Positions 35,620 to 46,455 of a stretch of 64,000 nt of DNA are shown piece by piece. The translations under genes and the position numbers were made by a program. The DNA is from Isoetes taiwanensis (taxonomy: Eukaryota; Streptophyta; Lycopodiopsida; Isoetales; Isoetaceae), in NCBI GenBank assembly GCA_021234155.1, contig JAJEKV010000005.1:26756620-26820619 (forward strand). Direction: 5' to 3'. The notes beneath the pieces are model-generated. The model searched no databases and was not told the origin of the DNA. It worked only from the letters and a program-made list of their open reading frames with translations. Positions within the stretch are counted from its first letter, which is position 1, and each line of letters starts with the position of its first letter.

Positions 35620-36010
35620 TGCATTTGCTTCTAGTATCTATCCTTGATGGTTTTTTCTCACGCACTTTTGAAAAATAATTCGATGGCTTACTTAACTCAC
35701 GTTCGGGACTTGGTATCATCCTACACAATTAATTTCATTTGCTTCTAGTATCCATCCTTGGGTGGTTTTTTCTCATGCACTTTTGGAAAATAATTCGAAT
35801 GACTTGACTCACGTTTGGAACTTGGTTTTTCATTTGGATTTAATGGTGGACGATAATACCTTTGCTTTGCTTGGTATCGCAAAAATGGTTTTTTCTCATG
35901 CACTTTTGGAAAATAATTCGATGACTTGACTCACGTTTGGAACTTGGTTTTTCATTTGGATTTAATGTGGACTATAGTACCTTTGCTTTGCTTGGTATCG
36001 CAAAAATGGG
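35620..36010 (+). repeat. Three-copy tandem repeat in the CACTA-like element
   Basis: TTTTTTCTCATGCACTTTTGGAAAATAATTCGA-type units start near 35650, 35765 and 35888 with variable spacing; the last two share also TTGGATTTAATG, TACCTTTGCTTTGC and GGTATCGCAAAAATGG. The first copy is more diverged. Confidence 0.8.
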
Positions 36011-38040
36011 CAATTGGAATTTAACATGGCAATATTACCTTGTCGTGTCTTTTGAGCAAAAAATTTACAGCTGTTTTAGGGTTCCGCTTTTGCAAAAAAA
36101 GAATGTTTGATGCTCATAGCTCTACCGGATAGCACAGATCCAGATCTTAACGTCATGATCTCGCTATCTCATGATGTTAATCCTGTGACACAGATGATCC
36201 CGCTGTCTATTTGCCAGAAATATCTCTAACGGATTAGCTGGACATGCATGCAAAAAGGTATGTTGCTTTTGTACTGCTCCTTTTGCTTAAATCTCCGCCG
36301 GAAAGTTAGATACCATTCTAAAGGTATTTTTGCCTGCAACAGCTTAGATGTGGTGGAAATAATTCAACAGGTAAATCCGTAACTTACGCTATTCTTGTTG
36401 TAGATGGGTGCTTGTAACTATATTATGGCCTTTAAACAGGTGCAAAAATTGATATCTCCACTAGAACATTCAATTCAATTCTGCAATATTTGGAAGGTGT
36501 TAGAAGATCCTGAATTTGGGCCAGGACATCCTTATCGGACCATCTTTGTCTCTTTCCAAGTAAAAACGGCTATTGATGGATTATTACCAGGTTTGGATTA
36601 ACTTCTTATATTGCTATGCCATGTTCTGCCTAAGTATACATACCACTCACCTTTATAGATTTGCTGTTTTACAAGAAAATTGCTTGCATGCCATGTGGGA
36701 TGAAATGAAATTTTCATGTAAAATTTCTTGGGCATGCAACCCTTGCACGAAGATAGCGGTTAATGCTTCGTGCATCTATGGCATTTGTGTCCAGCTGCAA
36801 ATAGACGCTCCAATGCTCTGTCTGATTGTGAAGGTAGAAGAGCCATTATGCTAGGTAGGCCGCTTTTGGCTTAGTAAAATGAAAGCAGATAGATACAAGG
36901 TCTGTTGTTTGGCTCTGTGCTGACAGTGTGGTCCTTCTTTCTCATTATACCCTCAGTGTCTCAAGCAAGGCAGATATGGTTGTAGTCGAAATGGATTTAT
37001 AAGCGACCAACAAAAGAAATATACAGATTTGAAGCAACATGATTAAGGTTTGAAAGTGATTTTTATTGTGAATCTGCTCATGAAATTTGTTATATGTTGT
37101 AAAGAGATATATATACATTGAAATTGGTAACTGAGATGCCCTTAGAATCGATTGTTATGAATGCATACACTTTTACAGGTTATTTGGGCATAGGCCAAAG
37201 TGACCTTTTGTCATTTCTAGCTTTTACTGGCTGATAGAATATCTTTTGCATATAATGATTTGATGCTGAACAGGTGCTGCTGCGTGTTGGGCCTGCTGTC
37301 AGATAGTGGCTTGAATCTGTTGCATGTTCCTTCTGCTTAGTTTTACGAATATGCTGCTCTTATAGATAGCTGCAGCATTGGTCTGTGACTACTGTACACG
37401 GGGATGCGTCTACTGCACAAGTTCTTGCGGTCAGTGTTTGTGGCCTCAAAACACTTTAGCAGGCTCCAGATTCAGCTAAAATATTGCTCTGGTAAAATAT
37501 CAAAAATATTGATATGATTTATGCCTTTGTGCGTATGTTCCTGACTGATTCTTGGGCACCTGTGTAGCATGCCGAAATAAAGATGGTGCATCTATGGTAC
37601 GTTCAATAGATCAAGGACCAAATTATCACGCTGGAAGTGCACATAAATTAGGTTTGTCTTGTGTACATTTAACTGATAATTACCAGATATGAATTTGTGG
37701 TAGACATGTGATGCTTGCTTATATGCTCCTGTTGGCCAGTTTATATACTGATGATAATGGTCATGCTAATCTGAATCTTAGGTTAGAGTCTAATAATATT
37801 AGAAATGCTAATCTAGGACAGATATTTATGTCCAAGGCCATGCACATGCACAGGTTAAATTCGTATGCTACAGCTCTAAAGTCATGGTGAAGTATGATTT
37901 TGTTGACCTTAATTGTCAGAAAAACAGTCGATTTTTTTGACACTGAATCGTCCGATAATATTCGTCAGTTAAAGCGTTAGCCAATAATCTGACGATTTTT
38001 TTGACAAAAACCCCCCATTCTCTTGTATACATTGTTATGC

Positions 38041-38105
38041 AGGGTGGCTGAGTTCTTTTTGTCCGCTGGTGCTGCCAATTTGGCAGGGGGTTCAAATCCC
38101 CAGGA
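38041..38105 (+). repeat. tRNA-like sequence (polymerase III boxes)
   Basis: TGGCTGAGTT (38045-38054) resembles box A, and GGTTCAAATCC (38089-38099) is an almost perfect box B with G/C pairs on both sides as in a T-arm. The 5' and 3' ends do not pair into an acceptor stem, so it is a tRNA pseudogene or tRNA-derived SINE head, not a functional tRNA gene. It lies just inside the right subterminal region of the CACTA-like element. Confidence 0.4.
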
Positions 38106-39499
38106 TTTGCAAAACTGGTGAACCATTATAAGTGGCCAAAAATGTGTGTGTGATTATATTTGATACTATGTGGTATTCACTCATAAGAATATGTGATATT
38201 ATACCTGATGCAAAAAGTGATAAAATACTAACACCAATATGTGATATTATACCTGATGCAAAAAGTGATAAAATACTAACACCTGTGATAATATCTGCGG
38301 CATTCTCATTGACGTTACATATGATGGCAACCATGTTACAAAGAATGATGTTACAAAGAATGATGTTCATGTTGACATTATAAATGATACAAAGAATGAT
38401 GTTCATGTTGACATTATAAATGATATCAAATGTAGCAATATAGGTGATGCTATACCTGACGTCATAGATGATGCTAAAAATGATATTGATGTAGCAATAT
38501 AGATGATGCTAAAAATGATGATGTTGTATCACACCACAATGACAAAAAATATGATACTATAACTGTTGCTATTGATGATGTTATGCCTGACGATATACCT
38601 GATGTAGTTTCATCAACGGGTACCATCATTTATTGTGTCAGAGTTGAAAATTTTGAAATTGTGATTTTTAAGCCCATAAATGATGGAACTATTGACGTAG
38701 ATTGCTTATTCTCTTGTAGTGTTTAAAACTACACTATTGTTGGAAAATGTATTCAGTTATACAAAATTCATTTAATGAGTGAAACTGGTTTTACAATAAG
38801 AAATGCTTTTAATTTATAGCATATCTTAGTCTTGGTCATGTGATTTTAACTAGGTTGCTAATTATTGGGCTATTAACAGACTTTGGAATTCATGTTAGAC
38901 AGCTAAGCTCACGAACTCTGGCAGCCTCACCTCACAAAGGCAACTTGAATAGATTATTCATAGAGTAACCTTCTTGCTTAGCTAAAGTAAGAACTTTATG
39001 TGATTATGGCAACGAATGACACTCTTCACACATTTCTGGGCATCACCCTATTTGTGCTTCTGTTCATGAGTATTTAGCATTTGAAGAAGTTACTGATGTT
39101 ATATTGAAGGCCAGAGTCCCTTTGCATTTCTTCTATTGCTTCTATAGTTTGTGTCGTTTTCTGATGTTCTTCAATGCTTGAAAGTTGAAAGCTTTGATTT
39201 TTGGATCTTGGACCTATTTGCCCACTTGGTAAAGCTGCACTTTCCACATTGCTCACATGGTTGCAATTGAGAAATTCACTATAAGATTCCAATTGTTCAA
39301 ATATTGCAGGTATTGAATCCAATGACATTTTTTCATGTGCATAGACACTTATAGTTTGTTGGACAATTTAAATATTCTAATCCAGTGCAGTTTTCCCATG
39401 GGTGCTTTCCCATGTTGCATTCTTAATTGGTGCAATCTTGCAAAACATTGTGGCCAATACTCCATGTTCGTTTTTTTATCCAATATCCAAAAACAATTC

Positions 39500-40410
39500 T
39501 CAAAAGCAGGTTGAATGATAATTTCAGCTTGATGTGTGATAACCAATTATTAGAGGTGGTGATTGATAATTTCAGCTTGGTGTGTGATAATCAATTATTA
39601 GAGGTGGTGTCTGGACAATCTACTATTAGAGGCAAAAACATTTCTACGCTACTATTAGAGGCAAAAACATTTCTAAGTTTCATATAGGTGTATTTATATT
39701 TGTTATGCTTGCTCTAATTTCATTAGGAACGTTGAGAACTACCAAGGATAATATGAAGCTCTAGGTTATGCTTGCCCTAAATTCATGAAGAACATTGAGA
39801 TTAGCAAGCACATTTTATATGAAGCTCTAGATGCACGATGACACGACCAAAGTTGCATGCATCTACCTCATAGTATTACAAATCTTTATCAAGCACACAA
39901 CATACCAATCGATTCTCTCTTCCATCATTTTCTAGATTCACAAAGGCATTTTACAAATGTCTGCATAAATACCTATATAGAATTGTGTTTATCCCCAAAT
40001 GGCCCCTTGCAACCCACATGCAAAACCAATAATCAAACACCTCTAAACATCACTTAATTGATCAACTTCACCATCCAACACAACCAAAAAAAAATGCAGT
40101 AAAGTCCCAATCCCGAGGCCTGGTACAATGGAACTACAAAGCTTAGCTGAACCTAAAGGACTTCCACATTGCAAGTGCCAGAAAGGCTTATCAGACTGCA
40201 CTGCCCAACTCAAGGTAATAATTCTTCTCTTCTTGATTATGTAGGTTGATATTTGCCCAACATTGTGTATTCCTTCCCCACATTTAAGAAAGGTGGTTGT
40301 GATTATTGCCAACAAACAAGCAACATATTGCCCAACTCAAGGTAATAACATTCTGGTCTTTATATTTACAAAGGTAGAGGTTTGCCGAAATTGTGTATTC
40401 CTTGCACACT
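39500..40410 (+). repeat. Short tandem duplications in the 3' part of Helitron-2
   Basis: Units TGATAATTTCAGCTTG(A/G)TGTG (about 39517 and 39565), CTACTATTAGAGGCAAAAAC (39621 and 39650), and TTGCCCAACTCAAGGTAATA-like blocks (about 40200 and 40328, each followed by TTGTGTATTCC) occur as near neighbours. Confidence 0.7.
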
Positions 40411-40694
40411 TTTGACAAAAACGATTGTGACATATTGAATGCACCATCTTATCCACAATACACTTTTTGTAACAAGCAACATATTTAGTTAAGCATCTTG
40501 ATTATAACTCCAACGAATGACATATATATGGTGGCATATATGGTACAAAACGAATGTCACGTTTCATCCACATTGCCATGACATTAGATATTGAATCTAA
40601 TGATCACCTCTTGCACATCGCACCAAGAAACAAATTATACAAATGCTTCCTCTACTATTTATATCTCATTCCTGTATATCATGTTGTAGCTAAA

Positions 40695-40722
40695 GCCCGG
40701 CAACGCCGGGCACCATTGCTAG
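40695..40722 (+). other. Helitron-2 3' terminus (hairpin + CTAG)
   Basis: The 17-nt hairpin is identical to that of Helitron-1; the spacer ACCATTG replaces ACCGTTA, and CTAG (40719-40722) is followed by host T. Confidence 0.93.
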
Positions 40723-41540
40723 TTTCATTAATTTCTGTATCCAATTCATTATCCTTTAACCATGCCAGCGATACTGTCTCTTTCAACAGACATTGCTTCT
40801 CCTTTTCCAGCTTCTCAACTAATTCTAAGCTAATCAAATGATCTTCAGAGATTTTACGTACCTGTTCCCTGAGATTACTTTCTGATGCTACCAACGCTTC
40901 AATAATTGTCTTATGTTGGGCATTTTCTCTTCTTAAAGAGCCATGAAGCAAAGCTAACCCTTTGATGGGAAGAAAAATATTTGGTTAAAAGCTCTGTTGC
41001 AAATGGACGAACCGGTTGCCCTTGAAGAAATTGGCATGCAGTGCTGAAAACTCCGTAAGCAAGAAAATAGTTTGAAAGCTTATATCACATTCTTTGGGCT
41101 GCACTCAAATATTCAGGTTAAACCCGTAGTAATCAAAGCCTCAACTTGGGAAAATCACTGCAAATAGGATAGAACTGGCCATCTACTCGCCGTTCGGCCA
41201 AAAACATTGTGCACGGTCCACCTATTCATAGCAATGACTGTATTAAGCAAACAAGCATAGCAGCACCCGAACCCTAATACGTCCAAACCCCCTTTTTTTT
41301 AGTTTTTTTAGACCTAAAAAGGCTTTTAATGTGGCATCATCTGCACCGTTGGGTAGACCAATCCGGACCGTTCAAATTAGGGCGTGGTCCATTACATAAC
41401 ATTATAATATAAGATGTGTATGGTTTGCTATACTTGCAATAATTTGTATGTATATACCGTCAATAGTTTAGGTGTGTATAAATAGATATGCATGAAATTG
41501 CCAAACCATCGGCTTCGGCCTCCGCCTGCTTCTTTTTATT

Positions 41541-41762
41541 ATGGCACATTCTATTACCTGCAAGATGAACCATGAGGACCTCTGCAGGTGCCGCCAGCTA
41601 GAAATAGAACTTAAGGACTGGCTGACTGTCGTTGCTATGAATCCTGTCCGCTTCTATCCTGATCCCTTTGATGTTGTAATCCATCTTCTATGGAATCCAG
41701 AGCATGGTTTGTTCATGATCGAGAGGATCTCAAGAGCGCCTGTCGACAATGAATCGGAATAG
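41541..41762 (+). CDS. Small ORF (73 aa) behind a TATA box, function unknown
   Basis: A TATAAATAG word at about 41475 lies 65 bp upstream of the ATG. The frame encodes a mixed-composition peptide (HEDLCRCRQLEIELKDWL, RFYPDPFDVVIHLLWNPEHG) with no signal peptide or membrane segment and ends in TAG. Downstream, at 41813-41833, AAATCGCG and CGCGATTT form an 8-bp stem. No family is recognised. It could be a real short gene, one exon of a longer gene, or a captured fragment; codon-level evidence is limited by its length. Confidence 0.3.
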   Translation: MAHSITCKMNHEDLCRCRQLEIELKDWLTVVAMNPVRFYPDPFDVVIHLLWNPEHGLFMIERISRAPVDNESE

Positions 41763-43492
41763 TTTTTGAAGTTTATGTTCCATTATAATGCTATATTTAC
41801 GCCAACAAAATCGCGCCACGCGCGATTTGAACCACGAAGATCTCTGTTTTGTAGCAACTTGCTTGCCGTTATTTATTCGTAAAGCACTAAAATTTCAATC
41901 TATAGATTTCGTTGTCGTCCGTGATGGTACGAAATAATAAGCAATTTCCTACTTTTTATATTGCCAACATTCTGTCATAATATGGGTGATTTGCATCGGA
42001 TATTTGAATGCCTTTCCATTTCAACACAAAATGCATCTTCCTAGCACGAAAATGAACTCAGTGCAAAAGTGTGGTTAATTCATAATAGTCAATAAAAGGC
42101 TTATACGGCGCGATTTTGGAATAGACATAATCCCAATTTAATTGAATGATGGTTTAGAACATTTGTTTTATGCCCAAGATTCCATGATAGAAAGCAAAGA
42201 GCAGCAAGATTAAGCTCGAGTAAGGAACAAAGATCTAGAACTTCTTATGTTGATTTCTTGGCTCCTCTATTGCTGACGCTAATATTAGATTTGCCGAAAA
42301 TACAAAGTTTACCGAATGAAACAAATGGTTTAATGTATATACTGTTAATTTGCAAGAGTGTTGTGCAGTTGCGCATGCAAGTAATTTTGACCTTGACAAA
42401 GTACAATGTAGCCAGTTGTAAAGTATTTGATTGATGCTACATATCCTTTGTTTCAGAGAACATTCATGATGAATGAAAATTTACAAATGTATTGGCTAGG
42501 CCAGTTTTTATAACTATGATTATGTAGGTGGTAGGGCAGTTAATACTGAAGCATTTTTCTTACTTCAACATGGTGTGCATTTCATTTCTCAAAATCCTCC
42601 ATATTCCAACCGTGTTGCTATGAATTAAAGATGGTATAGAATTAAAGATGCTAAAGTCAACTTGATCTTATTAGTCTCAGATTAGCTGAGAGTATTGCAT
42701 GAACATCAATGGTCTATTAATTGATAAGGTCATTAGAACATTCTTCAACTTATACCTAATATGGGACGAATATTACAACATAGCAATGACTAGCAAATGC
42801 CTTATGGTCCAACAATTCCTTTAATAAGATTGTCTGATAGCCTTCTGAGATATTTTGCTATTTTACATATTTTCAACTTAAGTCATGCAATCGCTTCACT
42901 ATGTTTTTTATGCCAGGCCATGGGAATTTATAGATTGTACACTTTTCAATTGACTATCTTAACATTGAGGTTGGGCTTGAAGTTGCCTTATCTTTGTGTA
43001 CAACAGTTTAGTCTTCCTTTAAAGGTTGTACAATTGCCAAAAAGTTTGTACAAATTGGCCAATAAAAAAAAAAAACACTAACAGCTTGCTTTATCATGAA
43101 ATGACCATCCGTAATATGAAACCAAATTTTAGAATATGAAATGATCAACAACCGTCTATAGCTCTACAACTGCATTACAGTCCATCAACAATGGGCATTT
43201 TTCCTATCCCCTATATGATCATGCCGCATCTCCATACTAGATTTTCTTAAAATGACCGATTGCTCGACGGTGCGTGTCTTCACGAAAGTGATGCAATGGT
43301 TTGGAATTGGTCAAGCTAATACTCTAGGAATCGCCATGCACAGAGCATCACTTGGGGAATTGGAAGGAAGATGATGCAAGACGACAAAGATTCTATGGTA
43401 GACTTACGGATTAGGTTCGCTGAAGTTTTAGGTGTGTGCGGTGTAGATGGTAGGTGCATGCATGCGTTATCATCTACATGTTTCCAAGTAAA
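41763..43492. other. Intergenic, AT-rich, no gene supported
   Basis: No coding or repeat structure was found apart from the small hairpin after the 41541 ORF. The right part leads into the Helitron-like termini; a 5' end for these was not found. Confidence 0.45.
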
Positions 43493-43597
43493 GCCCAACA
43501 ATGCTGGGCATCGTTGTTGCTACACGCTTTTTCTCATTATGGCCAAAACATTTATAGGCTTCCAACTTATGCCCAGCAACGCTGGGCCCGTTACTAG
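43493..43597 (+). other. Two tandem Helitron-type 3' termini
   Basis: GCCCAGCAACGCTGGGC (43571-43587) followed by CCGTTACTAG|T is a good Helitron 3' end of the same family as Helitron-1 and -2. Eighty bases upstream, GCCCAACAATGCTGGGC (43493-43509) with ATCGTTGTTGCTAC is a decayed copy of the same end (one stem mismatch, CTAC for CTAG). The matching 5' end was not identified, so the body is undefined. Confidence 0.7.
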
Positions 43598-43607
43598 TAT
43601 AAGATAA

Positions 43608-43700
43608 ATACTGCCACATATCCAAAGCCACGTGTATATTTGTCACGTGGATTGTCATTGATTTGCAGATACTGCCACATACACAAAGCCACGTGTACAG
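43608..43700 (+). repeat. Two copies of a G-box-containing 32-bp repeat
   Basis: ATACTGCCACATA(T/C) ... CAAAGCCACGTGTA occurs at 43608 and 43669; each includes CACGTG, and a third CACGTG lies between them (43644). CACGTG is the plant G-box. Confidence 0.7.
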
Positions 43701-43918
43701 TGGCATTCAACAGTTTTAGATTATTCAGCGGTGCTGGAGTCGGGCGTGTTGCTGACCCAAGACTGGTTCTTTTCTGTGTGGGGTTTTGGATGATGCTCAA
43801 GTAAGAATTGTGGAACGCTAGAATGGTGTTCTCAAATTATTTGAAAAAGACGTTTAAATTTGGGATGATTTCCAATAACTGCTTATTACATGCCTTTTCT
43901 AGGCCCCTTAGGAATTAT

Positions 43919-46455
43919 TCACCTTGCTTTTGGACTTGAGACGGAGGCAATATTGCTAGAAGTATTCGTTTTGCTTGTATTCCAAGAGCTGATACCCAAA
44001 CTGAACAGTCTTCTTTTAGTCGGTGGAATAGAAGGAATGCACATTAGACCTTGCAGCATTTTCACTATTTCTGCCATTGATGGACGAGAAGCAGGGTTTG
44101 TTTCTAAACATAGCAAAGTTACTTGCAGTAGTCTCCTTACCTGTTTTTTATCAATTGGCGTCAGATTGGATATGTCAACTATATCTAGCATAGGAGAATC
44201 ATCATCTTCATTTTCACACACGATCACCTCATTCAACTTCTCATATAGCTCAGCACTCTTTTGGCTATATAATATATCCAAAACCACCATGCCATAACTG
44301 TAAACATCTGCTTTATAAGTAATCCCACCTTCTGCTAGCATATCTGGAGCCATATATCCTGGAGTGCCTCTTATTGTGTTCGTCATCATGATGCTTTGAT
44401 TTTTGTTCATGAATCTGGACAATCCAAAATCTGCCACTTTAGGAGTGAATTCCGAGTCTAGAAGAATATTTTGTGGCTTCAAATCCAAATGCAAGACTCT
44501 GTGTTTGCATCCTTCATGCAAGTATGCCATGCCTTCTGCAACTCCTAGTGCAACTTTAAACCTTATCTCCCAGGGTAAGACACTAGTAAGATGTCCAGAA
44601 ATCCATCTGTCTAGAGAGCCATTAGGCAAGTATTCATAGACTAAAATTCTGTGGGACTCTTGTAAACAATATCCAATCAACTCCACCAGATTGATGTGAT
44701 GAATTTTCCCCAGGATAGACATCTCTGCAAAGAAGTCTTTTCCCTCTACCAAGCGGCATCCAAAACCTTCACGGCTACTTCACCAAAATTTGCAAGAAAC
44801 CCTTTGTACACTTTTGCAAATGCACCTTTACCAATCAATGTTTTAAATCCTGAAGTCAGTTCTTCGATTTCAGAATATGAATATCTGACTGGCCCAACGA
44901 GGTGATCATGTTGGTCATGTTCTTGCAAGACTGGAGGTTCCTGTGATTTTAATCCCAAATCCGGTTCTTGACCTTTTCGTTTAGGAGGGCTTTTCCTTAA
45001 CTTAAGCACAATAGCCACTATAGCAAGGATTATTGCAGAAAATGATCCAAGAACGCTGCCTACAAGAATTCCAACAGAAATGTGATGGGAAGTTCTTGAG
45101 ATGGAGACTGCTGATGTTGCTGGCAGCTTCAGAAAACCTACACAATTCTGATCAGATGCCCACTTCATTGTCCTTACCTGCTGCACTAAGTAGCAAGAAC
45201 TACTTGTTGCATTGTAAAATGCTGCTGCACAGGAACTGTTTTTCTCGCACAGAGTCTTGCATGCTGTGGAATTTTGACCTACAAAATCTGGATCACTGTA
45301 TTTGTTGGAAAAGTATGTTATATCTTGCAAATCCTGAAAACCTGCAGTATTCTTGCCAAACTCACATCCCAAGGTCAAATTCTTGACTACAAATGAAGGA
45401 GGACAAGAACATTTCTCATCTTTACAAACACCATAATCACCACAAGATCCTGGAAGGTCGCACAAAGAATCAAACAGTACAAAAAACCTAGACCAGTTGT
45501 ACTTGTCATTATCCCAATAATATGCACCGAGATTTCCATCAGGCTCCAGCTTCATGAATGTTGTGATTGTGTAATCTAGAAGTGCTGTTGAACCAAAGTA
45601 AAACATGTTATCCAGACTTCCAGGAGGACAAAATATTGTTTCATCATCTGAGGTATCTATATTGCTATAATTTGAGCTTAAGGCCAATCCTACTTTCTCT
45701 CCATTATCTGTGCATAGATATGTGTAGAGCTGGGTATTGCCATTTTTGACAGATTGTATCGTGTTTGTGCTATCATTTGAGAATACCCAGTACGGAGAAT
45801 CATCATAAGAGAGGGCAACTCCACCACTTTCCATCACCATGCTGTAAGGTCCTTGTGAGTTATTTGTAGAACTTGACCAGCTAGTCAACCTCATTTTGTT
45901 TTTAAAAACCTGACATACTACTAAAACGTTTACAGGGATTTTATGACTCTTCCAAATAACACTGTAATCATCTGCAACTAACATGAGATTAACAAAAAAG
46001 TCTATACCAAGAAAACTAACCCCTTGTCCTGCAGTTCCAGTTTCGAAAACAGAGACGCCTTGGGTGTTTTTCAGAACCAAATTTCCGTCTGTTTGGAACG
46101 TTAAAGTGGCTCCTGAGCTTACAGGTGCGTGTATGTGGCCGTCAGTGTTGGCACACCACACAATTTGGGCAGGGGCAGGATTGAAAGTGGTGGCCGTAGA
46201 GATGTTTTTGAACTCAAGCAGGCAAATATGGTACTCTTCATATGTTGCATTGACAAACCAGAGACCATAAGCAACGTTCACTCCCTCTGCATTGGAATGG
46301 ATGAACGAGTATCGACCTTGGAATCCATTGCCTAGATCATAAAGAACGCCCTTGTTAACTGCCTCATATCCTGTGGAATAATACTTGGTCGATTGCCAAG
46401 AGATTGCTTTTCCAATAGTGGCACATACAATCAAGAGGACGAAAATATAATCCAT
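43919..46455 (-). pseudogene. G-type lectin receptor-like kinase, intronless, one frameshift
   Basis: The first frame (46455-44746, 569 residues) has a signal peptide (MDYIFVLLIVCATIGKAIS), a bulb-lectin domain (IVWCANTDGH, TFQTDGNLVLKN; its second half is degenerate, VIWKSHKIPVNVL in place of WQSFDxPTDTL), a Cys-rich EGF-like part (CDLPGSCGDYGVCKDEKCSC), a PAN-like segment (CKTLCEKNSSCAAAFYN), a transmembrane helix (VGSVLGSFSAIILAIVAIVL) and the kinase start (GKGAFAKVYKG, VAVKVL). The second frame (44752-43919) continues with VLHLDLKPQNILLD, DFGLSR and GTPGYMAPDML. HLD instead of HRD makes it a non-RD kinase, usual for lectin kinases of immune or wound signalling. Frames overlap by a few bases at about 44750, so a one-base change breaks the kinase between its VAVK lysine and helix C. 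This is either a recent pseudogene or a sequence error; all else is intact. Confidence 0.85.

Larger units (their letters stand above)
34479..38721. mobile_element. CACTA-like DNA transposon nested in Helitron-2, non-autonomous, 4243 bp
   Basis: The left end CACTACAAGAGGAT and the right end (reverse complement CACTACAAGAGAAT) are inverted repeats that match the CACTACAAGA consensus of plant En/Spm-type elements. The flanks are TTTA on both sides (34475-34478, 38722-38725); CACTA elements usually duplicate 3 bp (here TTA left, TTT right), so the extra base may be chance. Subterminal zones of about 460 bp (34500-34960) and 580 bp (38140-38720) are full of short repeats with GATGAT/TGATAT words in opposite orientation at the two ends, as expected for transposase-binding regions. 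No transposase domain was found. Confidence 0.78.
31569..40722 (+). mobile_element. Helitron-2, non-autonomous, 9154 bp, exact borders
   Basis: The left border is A31568|TCTATCTTGTTAATTTGGG, and the right border is the hairpin GCCCGGCAACGCCGGGC (40695-40711), ACCATTG and CTAG|T40723. The first about 165 bp align with Helitron-1 (shared GGTTTTTCCGGTTTGGAG and AAATCG blocks), and the 3' hairpins are identical, so both belong to one family. The borders are independently confirmed by the reading frame of the disrupted exon. No Rep or helicase is encoded. Contents include a 700-bp tandem duplication (32218-33620), a nested CACTA-like element (34479-38721) and a minus-strand open frame (39328-39074) that may be captured coding sequence of unknown origin. 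Confidence 0.92.
31372..40959 (-). pseudogene. Coiled-coil protein gene, exon split by Helitron-2
   Basis: The host exon lies on the minus strand in two parts: 40959-40723 (acceptor AG at 40961-40960) and 31568-31372 (TGA at 31374-31372). Translating the first part gives a heptad-rich sequence (SLRRENAQHKTIIEAL, SLELVEKLEKEKQCLLKE). Joining the last base before the Helitron to the first base after it continues the same frame with no stop (QDQLDALEKDTEVLND, IRTLRHEVTVLENTIEE). The split codon is an Ile codon formed across the site. About 140 residues of the exon are thus recovered, nearly all predicted coiled coil. Function is unknown; cytoskeletal or kinesin-tail-like proteins look like this, but so do many others. 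With 9.15 kb inserted in an exon, this allele is probably null unless the element is spliced out. Confidence 0.75.

Noticed and set aside
34479-38721. Subterminal repeats as a CRISPR-like array
   Set aside because: Units vary in length and spacing, lie in a plant transposon and have no associated genes.
41813-41833. GC-rich hairpin AAATCGCG/CGCGATTT as a Helitron end
   Set aside because: No CTRR follows at the right distance and the loop/core differs from the family.
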